From assembly GCA_016721605.1 (NCBI GenBank), contig JADKHS010000014.1:1-64000 (forward strand): a stretch of 64,000 nt of DNA, read 5' to 3'. The position numbers and the translations under genes are program-made. A model generated the notes under the pieces. That model was given only the letters and a program-made list of their open reading frames with translations, did not search any database and had not been told where the DNA came from. Numbering within the stretch: the stretch's first letter is position 1; the number at the start of each line of letters is the position of its first letter. This stretch comes from Nitrosomonadales bacterium. GTDB lineage: Bacteria > Pseudomonadota > Gammaproteobacteria > Burkholderiales > Gallionellaceae. Shown piece after piece: positions 38,815 through 50,288 of the stretch.

Positions 38815-39900
38815 TCATGGCTCAACTTTCGTGAGAGTGGTTTCGGCTGTGAATTCTAGCCGTTTATGCAGCTCGGCGGTAAGATGCACCATGCCACTAT
38901 CATCAATCAGCAAAGCTTCCGTTAAATTCATCTTTTTCGCGGCACTACGCCAGTCCTTGCTTCCTGAAATAAATAATGGTTTGGATGCGACATCCGATAA
39001 CACACCAGCGTGTGCACCATGCGTTAGAACGGTGACTGCCTGCACCCCCTGCACAGGCCTTCCGTTGCGTGGGTCGATCAGGTGGCAGTAACGTTTATTG
39101 TCCACCATAAAATAGCGCTGGTAATCACCCGAAGTGCCGATGGCCTCTCCGTCACGTAATTCCAGCGTAGCAATCGGCCCCGGCTGACGCGGATGCTGGA
39201 TGCCGACGCGCCAGGAACGTGCGCCATGTGTGCCTATCGCCAGCACATTGCCGCCGATATTGATCAGCGCATTGCGAATTCCCTGCTGCCTCAGCAATAT
39301 CGCGGCACGATCTAAAGCATAGCCCTTGGCATAACCACCTAAATCGAGCTGCACCGCAACATTGCGGCTTCCAATCCGCCCTCCTTTCCCGCCTGTGGGA
39401 AATGGCTCAATGGAAAAATAAATATCGCTCATCTGTGGATGTGCTGAAACCAATACAGCAAGCTGGTTTTCGTCCGGCAACATGGGTTTAAATTCGCTGG
39501 CGTGAAAGCCCCACAGCTTCACCATGCTTCCAATGGCGGGATTAAACAGCCCATCGGACTGCGCGGACAGTTGGGCAGCGTCCGTCAACATGGCGGTCAG
39601 TTCAGACGAAATTTCACCGCTCTCTCCCCTGGCAAAGGCAGCATTCAATTTATTTAACTCACTAGGCTGCCAAGCGTGCAAAAGATCATGCAATCGCTGA
39701 AACTCATGCATCACAGACGACACGGACTGTTTGGCACGCGCCTCGTCTTCTCCATATACGCTTACTTCAACAAGCGTGCCAAATACGTAGCCTTGTTCCT
39801 GATATAGCCGCTCTTTATCACAGGCAGAGAGAAGAAATATCACCGTAATCGGAATAAAAAATACGGACAGCCTTCGCGCGCAAAAAATAAACATAAACAC
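38815..39900 (-). CDS. apbE: FAD:protein FMN transferase ApbE
   Basis: ApbE attaches FMN to Thr residues of exported flavoproteins such as NqrB, NqrC and RnfG. The N-terminus is a lipoprotein signal with lipobox LLSAC, then GTLVEVSVYGED, DLGGYAKGYALDRAA, NIGGNVLAIG and SGDYQRYF with HLIDPRNGRPV, all family motifs. At 361 aa it is a typical length. None of its usual target genes is nearby, so the substrate is not known. Confidence 0.93.
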   Translation of the reverse strand: MFMFIFCARRLSVFFIPITVIFLLSACDKERLYQEQGYVFGTLVEVSVYGEDEARAKQSVSSVMHEFQRLHDLLHAWQPSELNKLNAAFARGESGEISSELTAMLTDAAQLSAQSDGLFNPAIGSMVKLWGFHASEFKPMLPDENQLAVLVSAHPQMSDIYFSIEPFPTGGKGGRIGSRNVAVQLDLGGYAKGYALDRAAILLRQQGIRNALINIGGNVLAIGTHGARSWRVGIQHPRQPGPIATLELRDGEAIGTSGDYQRYFMVDNKRYCHLIDPRNGRPVQGVQAVTVLTHGAHAGVLSDVASKPLFISGSKDWRSAAKKMNLTEALLIDDSGMVHLTAELHKRLEFTAETTLTKVEP

Positions 39901-40026
39901 ACAGAAATGCAGAAAACTATCTAAGTTATTAACAAGTTTTTTGTCATCGCTGAACCAACAAAAAGCCTCTGGAGTTTGCCCTTGGCTCTCCCTGCCGCTA
40001 CCCTGTTATGGTGCAAGTATTTTGAA

Positions 40027-41296
40027 TCACGCTTCCATTTCTTCCAGCTCTAACGCCGCCGCCAACAATGCAATTCTGGCCACGACAGCATATGCATAGA
40101 AGCGGTTCGGCGTGTCGTCCGGCGCACAATCCGGATTAGGCAAAATACAACTAGTATCGAACGCCAGTGGAACAAAGTGCATGCCCGGTGCATTAAGATT
40201 CTCATCCACGGCACGCCCGGTATGTACGCGATAAAAACCGCCCACCACGAAATGGTCGACCATATATACCACTGGCTCGGCTACCGCATCATTAATGCTC
40301 TCAAAGGTATAGACACCTTCCTGCACCAGCACATCGGAAACGTGCATACCTTCTTTCACCACGGCCATTTTATTGCGTTGTTTACGGTTGAGGCTCCGTA
40401 CTTCACTGGCGTCCTTCACCGTCATGATGCCCATACCGTACGTGCCGGCATCGGCCTTGACGATAACAAATGGGGCTTCCTTGACGCCATACTCAGCATA
40501 CTTCACTCGCACCTTCTGCAGAATGCTGTCCACATTCGTAGCCAAACATTCCTCACTGGCACTCTGTTTGAAATCAACCTGGCCGCAGCTAGCAAAATAG
40601 GGATTAATCAACCAGGGATCTATATCGAGTAGCTTAGCAAATTCGGCCGCAACACGGTCGTACGCGCCGAAATGTTGCGACTTCCGCCGCGTGGTCCAAC
40701 CCGCCGCCAGCGGTGGCAGCGTGGTCTGCTCCAGATCTTTCAGTATGTCCGGCACTCCAGCGGAAAGATCATTATTGAGCAGCACCACGCAAGGGTCGAA
40801 ATTGTCCAGCACCAGACGGTTACCTTTACGCTGCAAAGGTTCCAGCGTAAGCGCGCTGCCATTGGGCAATGCCAGTTTGGTGGGCTGAGTAATTTCCGGC
40901 AACATACTGCCAATACGCACATTCATACCCGCCCGTTTAAGAATCAGGGCGAGCTGAGCCACGTTTTGCAGGTAAAACGTGTTACGTGTGTGATTTTCAG
41001 GAATCAGTAGTACACCGCGGGCTTCCGGACAAATTTTTCAATCGCACTTTGTGCAGCCTGCACACACAGCGGCAAAAAATCTGGATTAAGGTTATTAAAG
41101 CCGCCCGGAAACAGATTGGTATCCACCGGTGCCAACTTAAACCACTATTGCGCAAATCTACCGAGGTGTAAAACGGAATGGTGCGCTCTGCCCATTGCGA
41201 GCGAAACCAGTGCTCGATAGTAGGTTGGGCGTCGAGCATACGCCGCTCAAGATCAAGCAGTGGACCATTTAAGGCGGTAGTAAGATGTGGAATCAT
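40027..41296 (-). CDS. gshA: Glutamate-cysteine ligase, proteobacterial type (two frameshifts)
   Basis: First enzyme of glutathione synthesis, of the type described as TIGR02049 in Acidithiobacillus and relatives. The N-terminus (LTTALNGPLLDLERRML) and the ATP-binding part (FVIVKADAGTYGMGIMTV, FVVGGFYRVHTGRAVDENLN) are conserved. One T is missing near 41143 (NSGFKLAPVDTNLFPGGFNN restored) and one A near 41036 (EKICPEARGVLLIPENH restored). The repaired length is about 423 aa. The start codon may be ATG at 41296. Confidence 0.9.
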
Positions 41297-41415
41297 AGTG
41301 TCTTTATATATGGACTATTCAGAAGAAATGCAAAGCGGACATTGTAGCCCAGCCGCCCTGACCGGTGTAAGCCGCACACGTGATAGAATGCGCGCCTTAA
41401 TTTTTAGAGTATGCC

Positions 41416-43014
41416 ATGTTATCTACCGCTAATATCACTATGCAATTCAGCGCCAAGCCGCTATTCGAAAACGTTTCCGTAAAATTTGGCGATGGTAATC
41501 GCTATGGCCTGATCGGCGCAAATGGCTGCGGCAAATCCACCTTCATGAAAATTTTAGGTGGCGATCTCGCGCAAACTTCCGGTAATGTAATGCTGGACAA
41601 GGGCGAACGCCTAGGCAAGCTGCGCCAGGACCAATTCGCCTTTGAGGACAATACCGTATCACAGGTAGTAATGATGGGACACGCCGAAATGTGGGAAGTC
41701 ATGGTAGAGCGCGACGCAATCTATGCCAACCCGGATGCCAGCGAAGAAGATTACATGCACGCCGCCAACCTTGAGGCAAAATTCGCCGAATTCGATGGCT
41801 ATACCGCCGAAGCGCGCGCGGGCGAATTATTGAACGGTGTGGGAATACCGCAAGAACTGCACAATGGGCCTATGCGTGCGATAGCGCCGGGTTTTAAATT
41901 GCGTGTGCTACTCGCTCAAGCACTGTTCGCCGATCCTGAAATTTTGTTGCTGGACGAACCGACCAACAACCTCGACATCAACACCATACGGTGGCTGGAA
42001 GACTTGCTGAACAGCCGTAAAAGCACCATGGTAATCATCTCGCATGATCGCCATTTCCTTAATAGTGTATGTACCCATATGTCCGATCTGGACTACGGAA
42101 AAATCACCACTTTTCCCGGCAATTATGACAATTACATGCTCGCTTCCTTGACCGTACGCACGCAACTTGCCACCGACAACGCCCGCGCCAAGGAAAAAGT
42201 TGCTGAACTCAAAGCTTTCGTGGCTCGCTTCTCGGCGAATGCATCGAAGTCAACCCAGGCGCAATCCCGGGCGAAACAAATCGACAAAATAAAAATTGAA
42301 GACATTAAGCCATCCAGCCGCCAGTATCCCTTCATCCGCTTTGACTATGATGAGCGCGAGAAACTGCATCGCGTTGCAGTAGAGGTGCAACACATGAGCA
42401 AGGGTTTTGACCGCCCGCTATTCTCTAATTTAAATTTCCGTATTGAAGCCGGTGAGCGCGTCGCCATCATCGGCCCCAACGGTATTGGCAAAACCACCTT
42501 GCTACGCTGCCTAGCGGGCGATCTTGAAGTAGATAATGGCACCATTAAATGGACAGACAAGGCCAACGTCGGATACTTCGCACAAGACCACGCGCATGAC
42601 TTCGCCAAAGATACCGTCCTTACCGATTGGATGACCTATTGGAGACGCGAGGGAGATGATGACCAAAAGGTACGCAGCGTTCTCGGCCGCTTGCTGTTTT
42701 CCGGCGACGATGTCAAAAAAAGCGTAAAAGTTTTATCCGGTGGCGAAAAGGGACGCATGATGTTCGGCAAACTAATGCTGCAAAGACCCAACGTATTATT
42801 GATGGATGAGCCAACCAATCACCTCGACATGGAATCCATCGAGTCGCTCAACACTGCATTGACTGAATACAAAGGCACGCTGATATTTGTTAGCCATGAC
42901 CGCGAATTTGTGACTTCACTCGCTACGCGCATTATCGAAATCACTCCACAAGGTGTAAACGACTATCATGGTACATATGAGGAATATCTGCGCGATCAGG
43001 GCGTGACAACATAA
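41416..43014 (+). CDS. ybiT: ABC-F ATPase YbiT-like
   Basis: A 532-aa ABC-F protein with two ATPase domains and no membrane part. Walker A motifs are GANGCGKST (near 35) and GPNGIGKTT (near 350); signatures and Walker B are ILLLDEPTNNLD and VLLMDEPTNHLD. The linker is basic and helical (ASKSTQAQSRAKQIDKIK). ABC-F proteins act on the ribosome; YbiT's exact role is unclear. The start overlaps a good context ATG after GTATGCC. The gene is intact. Confidence 0.95.
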   Translation: MLSTANITMQFSAKPLFENVSVKFGDGNRYGLIGANGCGKSTFMKILGGDLAQTSGNVMLDKGERLGKLRQDQFAFEDNTVSQVVMMGHAEMWEVMVERDAIYANPDASEEDYMHAANLEAKFAEFDGYTAEARAGELLNGVGIPQELHNGPMRAIAPGFKLRVLLAQALFADPEILLLDEPTNNLDINTIRWLEDLLNSRKSTMVIISHDRHFLNSVCTHMSDLDYGKITTFPGNYDNYMLASLTVRTQLATDNARAKEKVAELKAFVARFSANASKSTQAQSRAKQIDKIKIEDIKPSSRQYPFIRFDYDEREKLHRVAVEVQHMSKGFDRPLFSNLNFRIEAGERVAIIGPNGIGKTTLLRCLAGDLEVDNGTIKWTDKANVGYFAQDHAHDFAKDTVLTDWMTYWRREGDDDQKVRSVLGRLLFSGDDVKKSVKVLSGGEKGRMMFGKLMLQRPNVLLMDEPTNHLDMESIESLNTALTEYKGTLIFVSHDREFVTSLATRIIEITPQGVNDYHGTYEEYLRDQGVTT

Positions 43015-43247
43015 ATCCACTCGCAGCCTTAATTTTGCCAGAATAACTAATCAACCCAGATTGGCTATTAAAACAGCGCATCATTGAAAAACAAGGAAAA
43101 TTTCTAATGGATACCATTAGAAACCCCATTGATTTTATTAGACTCGTGCTTCCAATGGACAATCTGGGATAAAGCCTCTGCACAAGAACAACGCTGTTGT
43201 GGCTCTACTTTCTATGATTCTGAAGGATCGCTCCCAACACATAACAG

Positions 43248-46200
43248 TCAAGTTGGAAGCGCGCAATCAATCACGCAAATCTGGATGCGATGGCTTTCTT
43301 CCGTTGTGAGCATCTGCCTTAAGCGCTCTTCAAGTTCTGCTGCGCTACGGAGTTTTTTTCCATCAGAAGGTGGTTTCATCCCTTTGCCGCCGAACCAGAA
43401 GACCAGATAAATACCATGTCCTTCCGCGCCGGGGTCACGGACATATTTTGGAATCAGTTGCTTGTGGATTGCGCTCCAGAGATCGTCGTGCGTGTCTTTC
43501 TTGATTTCGATGGGAACGTTGAATCCACTAGCTCCGCCAAATGAAACCCGGATGTCTGCTCGTTTATTATCAGCATAATTCCCCTCTGGCTGCGCATCAA
43601 TGCCTAGCGGGCTGAGTCGCATTTGCAGGCTAGACAGCAGCACATTTCGGCAGTCGTTTTCCGGTTTTGGTCTCTCCAACTTTTTGTTGCCTACGCCATA
43701 ACTCCAATAATTCTCGTAATCGTTAGTATTGCCATCGCGGATTTTTCGGGCGATGTCGCGCAAATGATCGAACGTCAGTGCGGCAAGATCAGCGACGCTT
43801 GCGGGTTGGAGGTTGGCGAGCGTTCGACTGACTTCTTCGACACCCAAACGGCGGAATGTAGCTTTGCGCCGGGCGATGCGCTGATCATGCAAGGCACCGC
43901 GTAACACGTTGTGCCATTGCGCGAGGCTGGGCAATGCCAGCAGGCGTTCGAGTTCTTGAGATGCAGCCTCACCTGGACCGCCACCAAGCTTATTGATGAA
44001 TGCGCGCACCAGGTCTGCGGTTTGCATTGCCGGACTGACCCAGCCTCCTCCCTCAAGGCGTTCGGGTGAACAATCTGGCGTCAGCAGCTCTATTATTAAA
44101 GCGAGTACGGTTTCCGGCAGAGCTGAATAAGAAAATCCACGTTCCCAGCGGTCACGCAGAAAACCTGCTAGCTGGTTTCGTCGAGGCTTGCTTTTCCCTA
44201 TGTATTGAAGCAATTTTCCCACGTATGCGGCTGGATCAATCATCAGCCCGCAAGCCAGCCAATAGACTCGCTGCGCGGCATCCATGCTTCCCAATTCAAG
44301 TTTGCGCTTAACGATGGAAGCAAGTGCCTTCTTGTCGAGGTGATGTAACGCCCCTTTCAACAGTGGAACGAGTGCATTAACCAATTGTTGCTTGCGGGCA
44401 CGCAGCGGAAAGCCCTTCAGTAACGGCGGCAACACAATACGTGAGACCTCGGAATAGGCATCGTTGTATGCCAATGGATAGAGACCGCTGACATGCTCCT
44501 TTCCAGCGCGTAGCATGGGCAATGCATAAGCAAATAGCACCTCCGCCACCAATGCTGGTCTTGTTTGAATAAGCGCATTAACCCACTCTGGATTTTCGCC
44601 AATATCGTAGGTAAAACGGAACGCTAACAGACGTGATAGAACGGTATCGTTGAGTTGCATCGCATCTGTCGGATTGCTCTGAAACAGTTCGTCAATACCT
44701 ACTAGGCAAGGTGCACGGACAAAGTGCATCTTCCTCTTCAACTCTAACTCGATAATTTCGCTGACAGTCGGGAGGCCGTTGCGGTTCAGGATATGACGAA
44801 AACCTGAATAGGCTGCCTCAACCAATTCCTTGTCTCCATCCAGAAAATCCTCAAGGCGCTCGCGAGGTGTTTCACCCGTGACTTCGTAAATCAATCCGTT
44901 ATAGGCTTGTGCCAAATTGTGTAAGATTTGCGGATAGGCGCTGCCATTCCGAATGGCGCTAATATGTTTTCGGTAATAGCCTACCCATTCGACTTTTCGT
45001 TTTTTCTGCTCAATATTCCTTTCGCGGTTTTGAATGGCGTGCTCCTGTTGCCCTTCTCCAATGGGACAGGATGTAAAACATTCCAGCCAGGTTGGAAAAT
45101 TGGATAAGCATTTACCCATGACTCGATAAACGCTAGTGCAGGGGCTGTCAATTCCTGCTGACCGCCATCACGGATCAACATGTAAACAGCTTGATGAAAA
45201 TAATACTGAGCCAACTCTTTTTGAGATTCTTGTGCTGCTTTTTTCAGATACCATATCCCGATGTCGGCGGGCGGGGAGCCACGCAGCCTCATGGTGCATC
45301 GGCTCATGCAATACCGGACATTCTCCTGGTCGGCGCAGAGTGTGGCCCCACGTTCGATTATCGCTTTATAACGGCTGGGGCGATTAGCGAACCAGTTGGC
45401 GACGTTCAGCATGCTCTCTTTCGAGCCGTGTAGGTTCATATTCATCGAGACCAACGCCGAGCCAATCGTATAAACGTTCATCTGAAATGCTGTCCATGCG
45501 CCTCAAGTCCACGAATCAATAATTCACCAGCCATTGTGTTGAGTTGAGCTTGCCCGAAGCATCTGCCTAAGCTCAGCATGTTTTTGTACCAATTGATCCA
45601 GCAGCAAAGGCAAGTCATCTATAGTTGTGATTTCAGGAATGTCGTGAACCCAGAACATAAAATAACTGCCGATCAAACTGTCATTTTTCGGCTTGTGGAA
45701 GTAGTCCAATATCTGCGCAGGCGAAATACAGGAGGGATAAAGTTTACGCAGAAGAGTACCGAGTAACTCGTCTTCCCGGTCTTCGACTGCGCCCGCACGA
45801 ATATCCTCTGCAAGCCTCAGAAGTCTTGAACTATCATCCGGCATGACGCGCATTAATGCCCGTGCCGCCTTATTTCGAAATCTCGGCCAATAGCTGACAT
45901 CTCGCGCGACGGTTTCCAACGGCTCAGATAACGACGGAATAGGATCACCATGACTTATGGCATCGAGCACGCAATCAAGCAGTACTTGATCGGCTTCCGT
46001 GCGCGAAGGCGAAGTAAGAATTACCCTGAAATCTGATTCCATATCCACCGTACCCAGCGCGCCGAAAGGCGGAGATGTCCAATCCTGCGAGCGGAACCAG
46101 GGGTAGCGTTGCGCTTCGTTTTTCAATGCGTTCAGGACTAACCGTTTGTCATCCACAACAAAATTGCGCACGTCGCCATAAAGCACTATTCCCAAAGGAT

Positions 46201-47302
46201 CGCGTTCAATCAAGTCTGGCCGACCTGTGCGGTTATGAACAGACAGCCATGCTGCAAGGCCGCGCAGATCGGGCACCATGCCACCATCTTCTCCAGTCAT
46301 TAGCGCCAGTATGCGACCGAACGGTAAGCCGCCATTTTCGATCCGTGCCGCCAGGTAGCGCGCGCCGAGATATTCGGCGACGCTGCGGTGTACCGGGATG
46401 CGTTGTTCTTCGCCATCTTTCTGGAACAGATTGGTTTTCAATGCAAGACGTAAGGGCAAGTCATGCGCTATCAGCTCATTCCAATAGTAGTGTTGATCGT
46501 CGTTTGCATTTTCATCCAGTGCGAAACCAGCAATCCCGGATAGCAGGTGAATGGCACACAGGTAACCGGCAGCATCCAGCAACGTCTCAGGGGAGTGATG
46601 GTTTACGCGCTTGGCATCCCTGTGTGCCCGGCTTTCCTCACGCACGAGTTGGTGGCACGCCATTTTCAGAAATTTCCTTGCGGCTTTGCGGCCATTCGTT
46701 TCGCCAACGGCTTCCACCAGCAGATTCAATGTTTGCGGGTTGTGCAGCAGTTCGCCTAGTCTGTGTTCGCCAGCCTTGCTTACAAATTCGGCTGGGTCAG
46801 GTACATTGGCTTTGTGATGCAGGATTTCAATAACGTCGTTGTCAGTCAGCGGATCGAGGTGTAATGCAACAACATCGCCATTTGGCGATACGCGCTTGAG
46901 GGTCGCGCTATCGCTCTCGCCCAGCCAGTCCGCCTCGCGACAGGAAAGACGAAAACGAGGACAGCCTAGCTCTTCCAGACGCTTGCCTACTTGAGCAAGC
47001 GACGTCCAGCCGTCCCTTCCGCCTGCGCGCATCTCGTCCAGTGCATCTATGAACAAAGTCTTTCCTTGATCTTCCGCTTTAGGCTTAAACGTGGCAAAGT
47101 CACGTGCCTTGATATATTTTCCTCCGCATTCTTCCGCTTCACGTTCGAATGCCGCTGTCTTGCCTGCACCCGGATCGCCCAGCAGCACGTATGCATCCAG
47201 ACTGCGATAGTATTCCAATGGATGACTTCCCTGTTCATCCGCATTGCCGGATTTGCGCATACAGGTGCGCCGGACGAGATAAGGTTTTGCCGTCTCGCTC
47301 AA
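43248..47302 (-). CDS. Large NACHT-like NTPase with C-terminal nuclease-like motif (frameshifted)
   Basis: Reconstructed as about 1350 aa. The NTPase part has Walker A LLGDPGAGKTAAFE, Walker B LFIDALDEMRAGG, the sensor-like RLSCREADWL, and HRSVAEYLGARYLA, all in the style of NACHT/STAND NTPases. A long helical middle part follows, then a C-terminal segment with RADIRVSF and VPIEIKK about 20 residues later and a downstream HKQ, a PD-(D/E)XK nuclease pattern. Frameshifts lie near 45525, 45490, 45420 and 45060. The first could instead be a gene boundary (an ATG overlaps the stop there). TTG at 47302 overlaps the upstream stop. Role in phage defence is inference. Confidence 0.7.
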
Positions 47303-48554
47303 AGCCAGTGCTCCGCCGGGTAGGAGAAAAATTCCACCAATGGGATGCCGCTTTCGCCAATTAGTAGTTTCCGGCACTTGCCGAAGTTTTCTTCAAATAC
47401 GTCGAGTCCGCTGGCATAGCCTGAAGCAGGCCCACTCTTCACTTCGATAGCGGTAAGTTTCTTGCCGCGCTCAATTACAAAATCAACTTCGCGTGAGCTT
47501 TCGCGCCAGTAATAGAGGTTGCAGTCAGGATGACCGGTATTGTATAGATGTGCGCCCACTGCACTCTCCACCAAGCGTCCCCAATAACTGCGATCAGCTT
47601 TGGCTTCTGCTTTTGTATATCCAGATCCGGCTGACATCAAAGCATTGTTAAGAACGTTAAACTTCGGGGAAGATGCACGCCGCCGATGTTGTTGCCCGGC
47701 ATATTTCTGTAAACCGTAAATCAACCCAGCATTCCCCAGCATTTCCAGATACCGGGCAAGCGTCGTTGTGTTTCCTGCATCCTGGAGCTGTCCGAGCATC
47801 TTGTCGTAGGAAAGGATTTGTCCTGAGTAATTACATCCAAGGTGAAACAGTTGTTTGAGTAGCGCCGGTTTATCAACCCGCGTCATCATCAAAATATCTT
47901 TCTCTATGCTCGGTTCGATCAAACTGCCATTAACATAGTTACGCCAACGCGGCTCGTTTCGGATGTATGCGGCACTGCCTGGATAGCCGCCGAAATAGAT
48001 GTAGTCTTCCAAATCAAAGTCGAAAGCTTCATGCATTTCGAGGAAAGACCAGTGTGTAACGCGCATCAATTCATAGCGACCTGTAAGACTTTCACTCATA
48101 CCTTTCTGCATCAACAAAGGTGATGAGCCGAGCAAGACAACATGTAGTTTCAGACCTTCAGCCCGGTCGGCATCCCATAGCCCCTTGACGGCTTCAGACC
48201 AACGAGGATTTTTTGAATTTCGTCAAGAACCAGAATGTGCCCATCAGTTGACTCCCGTGCAGCTGTGCGGGCACGCTGCCATTGCTCTACCAACCATGCT
48301 GCATCCCTTGGCCTTGCATCTCGGTCATAAGCAATGTCTTCGGCTGAAGAGAAACCAGGTGCGCGAGATATGTCCGGCTGATCAACGGGAATGAAGTGGT
48401 AATCGCTACGATTGAACTGTGAAAGTGCATCATGCACCAACGTAGTTTTACCGACCTGGCGCGGTCCAGCCACGAAAATCAAAAATCGCGGCGGCTCAGA
48501 AAGCCTGTCAAGTAGAGTACGAACTTCTTGGCGTTGATAAGGCTGGGCGGACAT
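47299..48554 (-). CDS. AAA+ ATPase with DUF4143 domain (one frameshift)
   Basis: About 418 aa when repaired. The N-terminal AAA_14 domain has Walker A VAGPRQVGKTTLVHDAL and Walker B HILVLDEIQK; the C-terminal DUF4143 part has YIFGGYPGSA-like YIYFGGYPGSAAYI, and ends with a restriction-fold-like segment YYWRESSREVDFVIERG and AIEVKSG. One C is missing near 48212 (QKIPRWSEAVKGLW restored). Its stop overlaps the start of the NACHT-like gene, so the two form one unit. Proteins of this class are common but mostly without known function. Confidence 0.82.
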
Positions 48555-48763
48555 AATTACATTATTGAGTTAATTTACTCATAATTATAATATTCAAGTC
48601 AGGCAAACTCAAGAGAACGAATTCATGCCATATTTCAGTATTAAGGTAGGCTGGGGAAAATGGACACCAACGTTTGGTTAAACTTGAAACGGAGGCGTGA
48701 ATGAATATCGATAAGTAATCAATACTCAACTTTTAGACGCACAAAGATAGGGCAACTTATAGC

Positions 48764-49321
48764 TTACCCAGAAATATCGCTGCTTTGACTGCTTACCCTA
48801 AGTAATATCCAAACTGCGCCGCTACCACCCGCATTTTGCGGTGCTTCGCAAAATGCCAGCACTTCGGAATATTGAGATAGCCAATGGCGGACACGGCTTT
48901 TCAATACGCCTTCCTTGCCACCTGCTTGCCATCCTTTGCCGTGTATCACGCATACAAAGCGCAAGTTATGTCCTACCGCATCGCGCAAGAATTCAAGCAA
49001 CAGCTTGCGTGCCGCATCACTTTGGAAACCGTGTAAATCCAAGGTGTCCTGCATCGGCCATCGCCCACGCCGCAACTTGCGCAGGGTTGTGCGCGATATA
49101 CCGGAACGCAGAAACTCAGTCGGAATGTCATCCCCAGTATCATTGTCGGACAATGTATCTTCAATTAAGGGAATGGAAATTGCAGTATTACGTGACGGTG
49201 CGCGACGCAGTGGTTGAGACAAGGGAATACGATTGGATGGCGGCAATGGAGTAACGCCATCCAGCGCCTGCTGGAATAACTCAGAGTTCACCGGTACTGG
49301 CTGACCATTCTTTTTTTTCAT
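48764..49321 (-). CDS. Smr-domain protein
   Basis: A 185-aa protein with a C-terminal Smr (small MutS-related) domain: LDLHGFQSDAARKLLLEFL holds the DLHG motif and IHGKGWQAGGKEGVLKSRV the HGKG motif. The N-terminal half is Pro/Ser-rich and probably disordered. Free-standing Smr proteins are thought to act as nucleases in RNA or DNA metabolism; the substrate cannot be told. It lies seven bp downstream of trxB. Confidence 0.9.
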   Translation of the reverse strand: MKKKNGQPVPVNSELFQQALDGVTPLPPSNRIPLSQPLRRAPSRNTAISIPLIEDTLSDNDTGDDIPTEFLRSGISRTTLRKLRRGRWPMQDTLDLHGFQSDAARKLLLEFLRDAVGHNLRFVCVIHGKGWQAGGKEGVLKSRVRHWLSQYSEVLAFCEAPQNAGGSGAVWILLRVSSQSSDISG

Positions 49322-49328
49322 TGCTCCT

Positions 49329-50288
49329 TCAAAGGCTTTTTGCGCTTAAAGATTTATCCGCGTCCAACGCTGCCATGCATCCAGTAGCAGCACTGGTTAC
49401 CGCTTGCCGGTAAATATAATCCTGCACATCACCCGCCGCAAATACGCCGGAAATGCTGGTGGCTGTCGCATTCCCATTGAGCCCGCCACGGGTGATTATG
49501 TAGCCGTTTTCCATTTCTAACTGACCGGTAAAAATGTCGGTATTAGGTTTATGGCCGATAGCGATGAATACACCTGTCAGTAAGATGTCTTGCGTGTTAC
49601 CGGTGTGCATATGTTTGAGGCGCATGCCAGTCACGCCACTGTCGTCACCTAATACCTCGTCTAAAACTTGATGTAATTGCAGCGTAATCTTGCCTTGCCC
49701 AACCTGCTCCATCAAGCGATCTACTGAGATACGCTCAGCGCGAAAGGTATCGCGTCTATGCACGAGCGTAACATGGCGCGCAATATTAGAAAGATACAGT
49801 GCTTCTTCCACCGCTGTGTTGCCGCCCCCAATTACCGCTACATCCTGCCCGCGATAAAAGAAACCATCACAGGTGGCGCAAGCGGATACACCTTTACCCA
49901 TGAATTTTGCTTCAGAAGGCAAACCCAAATACTGCGCCGAAGCACCAGTGGCGATAATAAGTGCATCGCAGGTGTAACTACCAGAATCACCAATCAAAGT
50001 GAAAGGTTTCTGCTGTAACTTGACGGTATGGATGTGATCAAAAATAATTTGCGTCTCAAAACGTTCCGCATGTTGCTGAAAGCGTGTCATCAATTCGGGG
50101 CCTTGCACACCCATTACATCAGCGGGCCAGTTTTCAACATCAGTGGTAGTCATCAATTGGCCGCCTTGCGCCAAACCGGTGATCAGCGCGGGCTTAAGGT
50201 TGGCACGCGCAGCATAAACGGCAGCAGTATAGCCAGCGGGGCCTGAGCCGAGAATAAGTAAGCGGTGATGCTGTGTTGGTTTTTCCAT
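49329..50288 (-). CDS. trxB: Thioredoxin reductase
   Basis: FAD/NADPH enzyme that keeps thioredoxin reduced. The FAD-binding GSGPAGYTAAVYAARA is at residues 14-29, the redox pair Cys137/Cys140 in ACATCDGFF, and the NADPH-binding GGGNTAVEEALYL follows. FAAGDVQDYIYRQAVTSAATG is the C-terminal FAD motif. The length is 319 aa. It is probably cotranscribed with the Smr gene. Confidence 0.97.
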   Translation of the reverse strand: MEKPTQHHRLLILGSGPAGYTAAVYAARANLKPALITGLAQGGQLMTTTDVENWPADVMGVQGPELMTRFQQHAERFETQIIFDHIHTVKLQQKPFTLIGDSGSYTCDALIIATGASAQYLGLPSEAKFMGKGVSACATCDGFFYRGQDVAVIGGGNTAVEEALYLSNIARHVTLVHRRDTFRAERISVDRLMEQVGQGKITLQLHQVLDEVLGDDSGVTGMRLKHMHTGNTQDILLTGVFIAIGHKPNTDIFTGQLEMENGYIITRGGLNGNATATSISGVFAAGDVQDYIYRQAVTSAATGCMAALDADKSLSAKSL

